From NCBI GenBank assembly GCA_000226015.1, contig JH157251.1, forward strand, positions 123,926 through 157,623: a DNA stretch of 33,698 bases, in the 5' to 3' direction. The notes beneath the pieces are model-generated. The model saw nothing but the letters and a program-made list of their open reading frames with translations. It made no database searches and had not been told where the DNA came from. Origin of the DNA: Mnemiopsis leidyi. Lineage: Eukaryota; Ctenophora; Tentaculata; Lobata; Bolinopsidae. This document shows positions 10,906 through 20,635 of the stretch, in pieces. Position numbers and translations under genes: made by a program. Numbering within the stretch: the stretch's first letter is position 1; each line of letters begins with the position of its first letter.

Positions 10906-12788
10906 TGTGGAAGTGTTTCAAATATCACGAGTTGTGATGTCACATGTATTTTTTCCTTGATCCTGGAAACTGGACTATGAACTTATTTAAACTGACTTGC
11001 TTTTAGTGTAATTTAGACAATCAGCTTTGTTGCTTGGCTTGTGATAAATGTGTACTAATCGTTACTTAGATTCCATCGTGTCAATTGATAGCATAAGTGG
11101 GCTTCCTCGTGATCAGTTAAATTATCGATGTGTTATTCTGTGGTTAAACTATTTTTGTCTGTGTTATGGGGTCTATTTTTATAATTTGATGAGCTGTGAA
11201 ACATAGGTGCAAATATTTTTTACTGGTAGGACGATTTTAGAAATTTCGGCCTGAAGCATTTTTCGGTTGGAAGTGATTTTTCTGCGGCCATCCAATTTTG
11301 ACCGAAACATCAATTTAAAACCGAAACATCAGTTTCGAGCCGAAATATCACATCGATATGTAGACTAAAAAATCATTTTATAACCCAGGTATCATTTTCT
11401 AACCGGAACATAAGGTTCTAACAGAAAAATCGCATCAGCTTCTACTTTTCTGGACGGAAAAATTAGTTCTTAATCTCAAAATCACGTTCAATTCTAGACG
11501 AAAGTGATAATTCAAATTCGCAAAGATGTTGAATTTGAATTTTTTGATTAAAGTAGACTATCCTACCGTACGGCCGTTCAACTTTTTTGCAGGGGTGCGG
11601 TGTGAAATGAAGCATAATTGTTTACTTATATAATTTGATCTTTTCTAAATGATGGTATTGAAATTCACTGGAATGATATGATAAGAGAAGTGTTTTTTGG
11701 GGAAGGCCAAGGGTTACAAAATTTTTGTTTTATGCGACAGCGATTGACCAGTTGAGGTAGGCTCAGTCTGCAACTTATGACAAGAAACGTTATTACGGGA
11801 TTCTAAAGATTTGTGACCCCTCTTCATGTCAAGATTACTTTTCTACATTGATTTAGAATTTATTGTTCTTAAGATTTAGATAAAATAAGCAAATTTAATA
11901 TTTTTCTCTGTATTAAGATAAACTAAGGATATCTAGGTCTCTTGTTGATAATCAGTCCTTGAATTTTCGTAGCTCAGATAAACAGATATATAACATGTAT
12001 CTCTTCTTGGCATGTTTATAACTTGCCAGAAGTTACTTTTTTATTTTGGAATTTGGGACTATTCGGAGTTCTTAGTAATCACCCTAATTACTAATTAGAT
12101 TATAAATTGCTTGGCTCGATTCGTATTTGCTTTAATAGTTTATTTGTTATTGAATTGATTTAATTAAAAACTGGGAATGACTTTATCGGAATTTTATCGT
12201 GATGAGAGTATCAATTTCAAGCTTTGTCGAAGCAACATCGGAGTGCAATCATGTGATGGTCAACGGCTTACCTTAATGTTTTAACAGATTTTGTGGACTA
12301 TGGTGTTGTATAACATTCTGTTGCGAATGTGATCTAAAGCTTAGGTATATCACTATACGATTTATAATTATTGTATCATAAAGATTAATTATGATGCCAC
12401 GTCAAAAACTGAATAATAGTTTGATATGTGCCATCTTATCGGATATTGTCTTATTGAATAGAGGAGTGTCGCCTGTCATATAACGGTGGGAAACGCCATT
12501 ATTTTTTTATTCACTACCTGCTGAAATAAGTGATCTTCCAAAATCTTTGCAAAGCTAAATATTGGTGCTGCTGCTGCTGCAAGATAAATTCTGTTTAACA
12601 AATATCAAATATGGTATGGTGGTTTACAGATCCATTGTAGTAAATAAAAACGCCAGCATTAATAGACTGGTCTTGGAGAAATTTTTATGGTTTAAAGCTT
12701 TGCAATGGCAAGGAAATCATTCCTAATAATGCAAATGAATCCAAAAAAACTATGGGCGGCAAGGGACTGTTATATTAAGATTGAATAG
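10906..12788. other. long spacer TMEM120-RBM8A
   Basis: About 1.9 kb with no supported gene. It holds the TMEM120 3'UTR, a degenerate ACCGAAACATCA repeat near 11.3 kb, and a short GCT run near 12570. Confidence 0.5.
11286..11480. repeat. degenerate ~20-bp repeat around ACCGAAACATCA
   Basis: Related short units follow each other: GACCGAAACATCAATTT, AACCGAAACATCAGTTT, AGCCGAAATATCACAT, then increasingly diverged forms such as AACCGGAACATAAGGTT and AACAGAAAAATCGC. This looks like an old, decayed minisatellite. Confidence 0.6.
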
Positions 12789-12912
12789 TAGAGAAGGGGT
12801 TATTTGGGGAGGAGTCGCAAATGTTGACCAATGATCATTTTGAAAACATTGCTATAGCTATAGCTTCTCATTGGTTGTAATTTGTGACACCTCCCCAAAC
12901 TATCTTTCTCTA
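12789..12912. mobile_element. MITE-like inverted repeat
   Basis: Two arms of about 40 bp are near reverse complements. The left arm has TAGAGAA, then TTTGGGGAGGAGTCGCAAAT and ACCAATGA; the right arm has TCATTGGT, then ATTTGTGACACCTCCCCAAA and TTCTCTA. The loop is only about 40 bp (with GCTATAGCTATAGC). This is the form of a miniature inverted-repeat or foldback element. No target-site duplication is obvious. Confidence 0.7.
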
Positions 12913-12915
12913 TAA

Positions 12916-13081
12916 AACTGAAAATTAACCACAATAAGAAAATACCCAAATTATTACCTACTTAATAGCTGAAAATGGACGATATTGTTATAACACGCGG
13001 AACTGAAAATTAACCACAATAAGAAAATACCTAAATTATCACCTACTTGATAGCTGAAAATGGACGATATTGTTATAACAC
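12916..13081. repeat. 85-bp tandem repeat interrupted by the assembly gap
   Basis: Copy 1 starts at 12916 and copy 2 at 13001 (both AACTGAAAATTAACCACAAT), differing at only a few bases. Copy 2 runs straight into the N run, so the true copy number is unknown and probably higher. Confidence 0.95.
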
Positions 13082-13091
13082 NNNNNNNNNN
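13082..13091. other. assembly gap (10 N)
   Basis: Ten N bases. The round number suggests a placeholder of unknown true length. It lies about 120 bp upstream of the first possible RBM8A ATG and may hide an upstream exon. Confidence 1.
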
Positions 13092-13209
13092 AGATCGTTT
13101 GACAATTTAAATCGGTTAATTATGAAATAGAAATATGACCTTGACAAACTTCAGTTGTTATTTGCAATTTGACAGGTCAGCTGCTAAAACAAACCAGGAT
13201 CTTATAATA

Positions 13210-14112
13210 ATGTATAAGCCGTTGCCGGAACCTGATCAAGTCAAGTTAGCTAATTGTAAGTAAAATTACACAACATTGTTAGGTCTCGCCCGGTCGGAAG
13301 TCCTGCGCGGAGATTTCGAGGAGATTGAAGGAGACACCCGACCTGGAGGCCCCCAGAAATCTATTGAGGGGTGGATCATCTTCGTCACTAATGTTCACAT
13401 TGAGGCTACTGAGAATGACATCTTCGATAAGTTCTCCGAATTTGGTTAGTGGTTTTTGTTGATACTTTCCCCTCTTTTGTACTCCTGTGCCATGTTACGT
13501 GCACTTTGAAAAAACATAAACCGTGAAACGTTGAATAATTCGACTTGGGAGTGTTTAATGGTTAACTTACCGCGGGACTGACTAAATTAACAATTTGTTA
13601 TCCAATCATCAAGCCCATCAAGATTATCTAAAGCTTGCTTTCTAATCTTGCTTATTTATGTTAACTCAGATAACCATATAATTATCCCATTCATGTCAGG
13701 TGACATAAAGAATCTCCATGCCAATCTGGACAGACGTACTGGTTACCTGAAGGGATACGTGTGTATTGAGTACGAACAGTACAGCGGTAAACTCATTTCG
13801 AACATCATTTTTGTATCACCGAATTGACATTATTCTAAAGCATGAAACGGTGTAGAAATAATGTATAACCATTTAAAGTGGATAACAATTTTATAAAAAA
13901 GTTAGAATAAGTTAAAAGTAAGTTTGCCACTACATTCCACTTCATTTCCCATCTCCTCAGAGGCCCAAGCTGCAGTAGAACAAATGAACAACGAAGATTT
14001 CCTGGGTCAGGCACTTAAAGTGGACTGGGCCTTCGTCCGGCCTGGCAAGAAGAGTTCTGCAAAGAGGAAAGAAAGGAGACGTGGTCGTAGTCCTAGTCCA
14101 GACAGTGATTAG
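13210..14112 (+). CDS. RBM8A: RNA-binding protein 8A (Y14), exon junction complex
   Basis: The core is certain: exons 13283-13444, 13700-13786 and 13961-14112 encode the Y14 RRM. RNP2 lies in [13 protein letters not shown] and RNP1 in [12 protein letters not shown], preceded by DRRTGY; an Arg/Ser tail ends in [13 protein letters not shown]14 pairs with MAGOH in the exon junction complex deposited upstream of splice junctions, directing mRNA export, localisation and nonsense-mediated decay. The N-terminus is uncertain. A tentative first exon 13210-13255 ([15 protein letters not shown]) joins in frame across a 27-nt intron (GTAAGT...GTTAG) to give a 148-residue protein, against 174 in human. 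It lacks the usual KAKKRKGRGF segment, so the true first exon could lie in or before the N gap. If the 13175 acceptor is used in cis, the exon would be open from 13176. The stop codon is directly followed by a CRE/E-box array. Confidence 0.88.
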
Positions 14113-14205
14113 GTGTTGTGTGACGTCATGTCACGTGTTGTGACGTCATTTCACTTGTCGTGACGTCATGTCACGTGTAATGACGTCGTGTCACGTGTGT
14201 AACGT
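14113..14205. repeat. TGACGTCA/CACGTG minisatellite in RBM8A 3'UTR
   Basis: Four units of about 20 bp of the form TGTNGTGACGTCATGTCACG. They hold three full CRE octamers (TGACGTCA) and three E-box cores (CACGTG). The array begins with the first base after the RBM8A stop codon. It is the reverse complement type of the array at 9374-9479, and both are flanked by ACACCATGCAA or its complement. Confidence 0.92.
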
Positions 14206-14797
14206 TGCATGGTGTGATTTTGGCCCCACGAGATACTTTTCAGACTTAATCGTTCGTAAATTAAGGCCATTTATTTAAATTTTGACTTTATTTTAACAAG
14301 CGGAACAGTAGTACAGAGGGCTATTAACTTTTATAAATTATCATCCACTTATTATCCGTTCGAATTCGAACATCCAGCCTGCCCCAAACTGACTTCACTA
14401 TAAATATGAATAAAATGGCAATTATAAAAATTGGTTACTGGCCAGGAAATGTACCAATTGAAGCATTTTTAACATCTGCAGTCACTATTTATATCTTTAA
14501 GTTACGCTGCTGAGCACAGTATTAAACTCTGAGTTTTAACAAACAAGCTCTGTTACCAGTTACCCCTATCGTTATTTTCATCATGGCTGTTCAGTATTGC
14601 TGACTTTGAAAGTTCGAAATGACGTTTACTTGTGTAGAACTTAAATTTATTGCATTCATTTCTCTGAAGAAGTCGTTACAAATCCTCGATTATTAAATTC
14701 GTTAGACCGATGGTTATTGGCTACAAAGTATATAAAGCTATTTAAAGAAAGATGATAAAATAAAATAACAAATCTTAATATTTTAGCGGTATAAGCC

Positions 14798-15598
14798 ATG
14801 TCTGATAACGAAATGTCTGAAAAAGAGCGAAGAAAAAACATGGTAAGTGACATAAAGGGCTGGAGGAACACCGCCGGCCCCATGAAACTTATTTTTATTA
14901 CATTCGTGCAGAGAAGCAAAGATCATGTAAAGATGGTTCTGCCGAGGAATTTCTTCTGATTATTGTATCGTGCCTGGTTAAGACTGTATCCTAGTGTACG
15001 TGTATTTTAGTGTACGTGTACACTGTACGTGTTCGAGTACGTGCACATGTACGTGTACGTGTGCCTGCACGTGAACGTGTATCTGTACGTGTACGTGAAC
15101 TTGTACACTGTACGTGCACCTGTACGTGAAGGTGCTAAGTTTGATTTGCCACAATACTTCCCCCGCAGATTGAACAAGGTATACGCTTACTCCTGGAGCC
15201 TGCAATGAAGAAAAGTACCACTCAAAACAAGTCTGTGTTTCTGTCTAGACTTGGTTTTAACAAACAGGAGGTTTTTATTATTTCTTTATACCAGGCCGTT
15301 TTAATTTGACCAATGTGCAGTCGTTTTTAGGTGACTACTGTACTTCAGATTAATCATTGCTTGAAAAAAGTCCAGACTTAAACAAAAAAGTTAAGGGTAA
15401 ATTAATTGGGGTGTCTGTATGCTTATTTCACCAAGAAGGAGATGCTCAAACAAAAGAAATTAATTGCTTTACGAACTCAAACATTCATTTATGAAGTATA
15501 AACTAATCGCCACATCATTTTTTCAGATTCTCCTTGCTTTAAAGGAGGCCCACTCCAGAGATTTCGAGACGGTCCCCGTTACTTTTTGTGCCCTCTGA
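14798..15598 (+). CDS. small protein with a PEX14 N-terminal-like domain
   Basis: Three phase-0 exons, 14798-14842, 15169-15270 and 15527-15598, join to a 72-residue protein. Residues 15-56 align without gaps to the N-terminal domain of PEX14, the peroxisomal docking protein that binds WxxxF/Y motifs of the PTS1 receptor PEX5. Matching landmarks are the IRLLL helix start (PEX14 VKFLQ), the VFLSRLGF turn (PEX14 AFLKKKGL) and the following QEILLALKEA helix (PEX14 EEIDMAFQQS). The stop arrives soon after this helix, so the membrane segment and coiled coil of PEX14 are missing. It could be a stand-alone mini-PEX14 or a mis-modelled 5' end of a longer gene, though I see no good donor in the last exon. 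The donor GAG|GTTTTT is weak but matches a donor type used in TMEM120. An ATTTTAG acceptor-like site ends 11 nt before the ATG. Homology is judged by eye only. Confidence 0.55.
14992..15133. repeat. GTACGTG-rich simple repeat in intron 1
   Basis: Irregular 6-10 bp units such as GTACGTGTAC, GTACGTGCAC and GTACACTGTACGTG. Many are self-complementary, so the stretch could form cruciforms or Z-DNA (alternating purine/pyrimidine). It ends about 35 bp before the exon 2 acceptor. Confidence 0.9.
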
Positions 15599-16160
15599 AA
15601 AAACATATGAGTCCTGATTCCTTTCAGTTCTTCATCCAGTACGTCGTCAACCAAAATTCTTTCCTCTAAAGATTGATCAAGTCGTCTTGATACTATAAAA
15701 ATAGTTCGATGTGGAAAATGAACCGTTGTGCTCGTTCCCAAGCAACAGAGTAAGAAGTTGAAGGTTGGCGTTAGCAATTTGCTAGATAACGGATCACAAA
15801 ACCAAGGCCCACAATAATCATTCGCCGATAAGCCTCTCATAAATTATAGCTGTACCTACGTGAAATTGTCTTAAAGATAAAGTCGCTTTATTCTATTCTT
15901 ATTGTACTGGCTTAATGATTGTACTGAATGAGACGTAATTAAGTAAAAGATATGATTGCAATTTTTTAAGACTTTATCGATTTTGAGTTTAATTGTAGCA
16001 CTTTAAGCGCCCTGTTGAACTACTACTTAAGAAATAATCTCAACCAAGAAATAAATCAAAACAAGTTTCATCTATCTGAGAGTGTATAAACTTGATTTAT
16101 CGAGTTTTAGTCAACTTGTCCAACAAATATCCTAACAATAACTTCCCCCTATTAGCTGAC
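15599..16160. other. spacer before the BTB gene
   Basis: About 560 bp. A 105-codon minus-strand open frame (15523-15840) overlaps the last exon of the PEX14-like gene, but it shows no recognisable motif and I do not annotate it. ACTTCCCCCTATTAG ends 5 nt before the next ATG. Confidence 0.4.
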
Positions 16161-17556
16161 ATGTCTGTAAAACTACCGGACTTCAAGACGGACTTCACTG
16201 AGTTCCTACACTCCAACATATCCCACACAATAAAACTGGTTACACACGACAAAATACTGGAATGTAGTGGTATATTGCTGTCCCAACACAGCCCCAATCT
16301 AAAGGACATGATCAGCAGGGACAATGAGGTGTTTCTACTGGACTACCAGCACGTGGAAGACTTGCTGGTTCTGCTTTATGGGGGAAGTGTTAAACTCAAT
16401 CTACAGAATTGTCTGGAGATTATCAAGTTTTCTTGTCAGTTTGGGGTTGCTGGTGTTGTTGAGCAAGTTTGTAATTATTTGAGTTCGGTGGTAGATGAGT
16501 CCAATATGATTAGCTGTGTTAGAGTTTGTATTGGTGCTTTGAAGGCAGCTGAATTCTTTGAAGGTAAGGCTTCCGACTACGATTTTCTCTGGCCTTGTGA
16601 AGAAATTCTCAGCAAAATGAGTCTCGAAGAAGTTCAGAATTTTGTCCATAATTTCGAAGAAGATGAAGTGTTTGCCATGTTTGTCAACAGATTCTTTTTG
16701 AAAAAGATTCTTCCTGTAAGCACTGATTTTGTCTCTCAGTCCAATGTAGAACCAGTCTTACAATATCTTATTGCACTCCAAAACTTTCGTTTCGTCGACT
16801 TTGCAGCGCAGTGTTCAGTAAATGAGCTTTCTAAATTTTTCGAAGTTTTCGAACTGCTTTGTTTACCTTCTAGTAGCTGCAAGCAGCTGTTGCAACTAAA
16901 AAAAATCTGTGTTTAATCAGGTGTCCCTAAACAAATTGATATCCGATATGATTAAATCAAATGCTGATAGTTCTACGCTCAAAGAGTCTCTGAAACATTG
17001 GAGGATTTACCGTGAGGAAGATATTTTTCAACTTTGCAAGTATGGATCAGACAGTTTTTATGTTGTTGAGATAATATTGTCGTGGATAGATTTGAATACA
17101 CCTCCCCTGAGTACAGTCAAACGCCTTTTTTATTCCATCAATCGTGCAAAACTACCATCAAAATACTTAAAGCATGTTGAGAAAATCACCAAAAGTATCG
17201 GCTACATCATCGACTTGGAATCGGATAAAGGCAGATCTTTGATGAACCTACCCCACAGTTTTGCCGTAACACAACGTATAGAAACCACCTACAATGAAGA
17301 CTTTCCTGTAACGACTTTGTTTTATCAATGTGGTGTCCATGATATCGTCAAGTCTGGCCAGCCTAACAAGATTGAAATTTCGAGTAGTGGAACCTGGATT
17401 AGCTGTAGTGCAGCTTATTCCAATCCGTTGTCCCAATATGTCGTTTTTGGAACTAATGGAGGGGGTAAACGTATTCCCTTTTACTCGGATCCCGTTGCTG
17501 CATGCAGTATGGTCTGTTGTGGAAAACCTGACTTGGCTTTTTTGAAACTCGCGTAA
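16161..17556 (+). CDS. BTB/POZ domain protein with a frameshift in an A8 run
   Basis: An intronless reading frame of about 464 residues, interrupted once. Residues about 15-110 look like a BTB/POZ domain: HTIKLVTHDKILECSGILLS, HSPNLKDM, VEDLLVLLYGG and then an AGVVEQVCNYL helix. A BACK-like helical region follows. BTB proteins dimerise and often serve as CUL3 substrate adaptors. The C-terminal half (FYQCGVHDIVKSGQPNKIEI, YVVFGTNGGGKRIPFY) matches no family I recognise and has no Kelch repeats. The frame stops at 16916, shortly after a run of eight A (16898-16905). With seven A, the same protein would continue smoothly into the downstream 215-codon frame ending at 17556. This may be a homopolymer sequencing error, a real null allele, or ribosomal slippage. 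The ATG at 16161 is the first in frame and follows an acceptor-like CTATTAG. The paralogue family is unknown to me. Confidence 0.75.
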
Positions 17557-19417
17557 TTATTAAATTTTGTGCGGTTTTATAAATGAACACTCTGATAAAA
17601 TACTAAGTGCCGTGCTCGTATAGAAATAATGATATTATAATTTATTAAGGTATTAAGTTTGAAGGGTACACAAGCATTTAGGAATTAGGTGTTTCTGATT
17701 TTATGATTCTCATTGTTTGTCTTATAGGCTATGTGGTTAGCGCATTTTTAGTAAAAGAATTTTTTACCTCTTATATTTGATTTTGTAATATTTGTTCTGT
17801 AAGATCAATTAACCTGTACAAAGTTTTTACATAAATTTTGTCTTTGCTTTTTTATTAATGAAAGGTTGTTGATGATTGTTGTTGATCACTTGTTATTTCA
17901 TCGTTTTTGTGATGTTTTTACATTTTCGCTTTCATTTGTGAACAAATTTAATTCAAATTAAATGATTGATCTTAAAATATTGTTTTAATAAATACACTAT
18001 ATTTTCATGTTCACTTTGTTCTGTCGGTCTGATATCTTCTTACTCTTTCGGATTAAATATGTGTAAGATAGATTGGCCACATTCCGATCAAATTTTTCTC
18101 AGGATGATGACCTTGGCAACTTTGGACTTAAGTAAATTTGGTCAGGGTAAAAATGTATCATTTACTATGACACCCTGGCACTTGGCAGAGGGCTAACAAA
18201 ACCATGGTTAACTTAATGAGTTAATAGTTGCAGGATTGTTGGTCAAGTTTAGTATTTACGAATAGGGCAAATATTTCACACCTTTGGTATCTTCACTTTT
18301 GTCCTTTTATGGAGAAGTAGAAAACAGCTATCATTAATGTTGAAGTAAGGAGACAATAAATGTACACTTTACCGGGGAGTCCCTACCTCTAGAGAAGAGT
18401 TGATCACTCGCTTTTTTAAACATTTTTTTCAGTGCTTACGTCCTTTCAAGCCCTTTATTATTACGTGTGAAGATGAACTGAATCAATGCAGGTAAAATGT
18501 GCCCATGTGTAAAATTAACCCGCAGCAAGTCTTGGCGGGAGTCCCGCGACATTTTGTCTACACGATTTTATTGTTCCTTTGCCTTGGGTTCGTGTGGCCT
18601 TTCGTCCTATTGTCATACTAGTCATTATGATCACGAAACATCAACGCTTAATATTTTGGACCTTGATTAATGAATTGTTACTTATTTTGTTAAAATTTAA
18701 AAATAAAACTTTTGAACTGCACCGTCGATAAATTTATCTTAGTCCTGGTTGTAAACAGGTCCTTAAATCTTTATAGCTGTCACTTCATTTAACACAGCCG
18801 CTACTTTTTTTCTTAACGGCTGATCATGTTATCGCAGTAGCCGCTTAGAAATCCTCAAGCGGTATTTGCGACGGATATTGACGTGATTACACGGTCTAGC
18901 GTTCTTGGTGCGGTAAGAGTATGGTATAACTGTATAACCGCGACAAGACGGATATAATCTCGGTATATACTTTATCGCCATATACTATATCTTATACCAC
19001 ATGGTTTATCTTATCATGTTGTTGCGGGTGGGCCGAAGAATCAACCTAGCTACATGATGTGTACGGAGCAGATATTTGAATTGACTAGTAGTGGAAATCA
19101 TGTTTGATAAATTTTATTCGTACCTGAATCTTCGTATTTGCATCTATGAGCTAGCTTATGATCTTCTGATTTGCACATTAAAATGAAATTAAATGATACC
19201 AGCATCAGCACTTCTAAGCTCACGAAGTACTTCAGTATGTAAAAAGTCTTTAGAAAAGAAATAAAAATGCTGGAACCGAAATTTCATCTTGTAAAATTTA
19301 ACTTAGTCGTATCGATTTGCAAAAAGCCGTCTCCGCTGAGTATATTGCCTTTGGTACTTTAAAGAAAACATCTGTATCACTTTGTAACGTCTCACCAAAC
19401 ATTCCACAGCTAGGAAA
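17557..19417. other. spacer BTB-POLR2L
   Basis: About 1.9 kb of AT-rich sequence. AATAAA near 17987 may serve the BTB transcript. I find no exon, RNA gene or ordered repeat. CATTCCACAG ends 8 nt before the POLR2L ATG. Confidence 0.5.
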
Positions 19418-20071
19418 ATGATAATACCTGTAAGGTGCTTCACATGTGGGAAAGTTGTGGGAAACAAGTACGAGACATATCTAGCTCTGTTACAAGCGGA
19501 CTACCCTGAGGCGTAAGTTGAAGTTGTTTGTAAGTTTTTTACTTAACTCGTTTAGTGAGAGATCGGGTGATCAAGTAAATAACACTCCCCCAGGCCAAGC
19601 AACTAAGTAACACTTCCCCCAAAGTAAGTATCACCCCCATGGTAGTAAGTAACACTCCCCCTCCCCCAAGTAACTAAGTAACACCCCCTCCCCCAAGTAA
19701 CTAAATAACACTCCCCCAAGTAACTAAGTAACACTCCCCCTCCCGCAAGCAACTAAGTAACACTCGCCCCTTGTAACTAAATAACACTCTTCCATGTAAC
19801 TAAGTAACACTCCCCCAAGTAACTAAGTAACACTTACCCTCCCCCAAGTTACTGATCAACACTCCCGCAAGTAACTAAGTAACACTCCCCCAAGTAACTA
19901 AGTAACACTCCCCCAAGTAACTAAGTAACACTCCCCCAAGTAACTAACACTCCCCCAACTAGAGACGTGATGGATAAGTTGGGATTGAGGAGATACTGTT
20001 GTAGACGAATGTTGTTATCTCACGTCAACCTAATTGATAAGCTCCTCAACTACGCTCCTCTTGAGAAGTGA
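19418..20071 (+). CDS. POLR2L: RNA polymerases I/II/III subunit RPABC5 (RPB10)
   Basis: Two exons, 19418-19512 and 19963-20071, encode 67 residues, exactly the length of human RPB10. This shared subunit of the three nuclear RNA polymerases helps assemble RPB2/RPB3. The zinc site is intact: Cys7 and Cys10 in [12 protein letters not shown], and Cys44-Cys45 in [10 protein letters not shown]. The C-terminus LLNYAPLEK is the family hallmark. The first exon ends two bases into an Ala codon, and the acceptor is CTAG|AGACGTG. The intron (450 bp) consists almost entirely of a minisatellite whose last unit reads TAACTAAC-ACTCCCCCAACTAG, so the repeat itself appears to supply branch point and pyrimidine tract. 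Confidence 0.97.
19573..19957. repeat. ~23-bp minisatellite filling the POLR2L intron
   Basis: About 16 units of CTCCCCCAAGTAACTAAGTA plus ACA, with indels and shorter variants. They are C-rich on the + strand. Every unit holds a TAACTAA branch-point-like core next to a CCCCC tract. Confidence 0.95.
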
Positions 20072-20635
20072 ACTACGGGGTTTCCTTAGCTCCTCTTAGA
20101 CTTTTGGAGTAAATTTTAACTAGGAAATGAAACTTATGTTGTGCTGAGAATTAAGTTTGGGCTGGCTCATACCCTGAAAAGTCTGATCTTACATACTCTT
20201 TTATGATCAGACGTGAAAAGCTATTGCACTGAACGGACATGTTTTTTATTTATCTCTTGAACTTTGTCAGAGCTTCAAATATGTTTTTCTGTTCACATGC
20301 ATTCAAATAATTTATTTATCTTTAAAATCTTATTTGAAGATGACAAAATTTTACTCAAATTATTGCGTTTCGTGTTTGTAGTAGGGTGCTTGTATTGACA
20401 GACAGCACATATTAATACATTGCTAAAAAACGAAAAAAAAATTCAATTGTAAAAAGTAAACTTCTGATGTACATGTGTCATGTCCGAAAAAATTTCGTTT
20501 TCTAGTTGTCATTTTCTTGATTAGTTGGTACCTATATTTTGTTTTTATTTTGTCAAACTCCTTCCCAAATCGTGATGCGATAGAATCTAACTATAAAAAT
20601 ATTGTGTCAACAAAAAACTTCACAGCAGCTAGAAA
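20072..20635. other. spacer POLR2L-PSMD7
   Basis: About 560 bp. A 63-codon frame at 20475-20666 overlaps the PSMD7 start in another frame and has no support. CAGCAGCTAG ends 3 nt before the PSMD7 ATG. Confidence 0.45.

Noticed and set aside
15523..15840. 105-codon minus-strand open frame
   Set aside because: It overlaps the last exon of the PEX14-like gene, shows no domain or motif, and no splice or start context supports it.
17966..18196. 76-codon + strand frame between BTB and POLR2L
   Set aside because: AT-rich composition, no motif, no homology I recognise; likely chance.
19573..19957. CRISPR-like regular repeats
   Set aside because: Units are directly adjacent without unique spacers and lie within an animal intron; it is a minisatellite.
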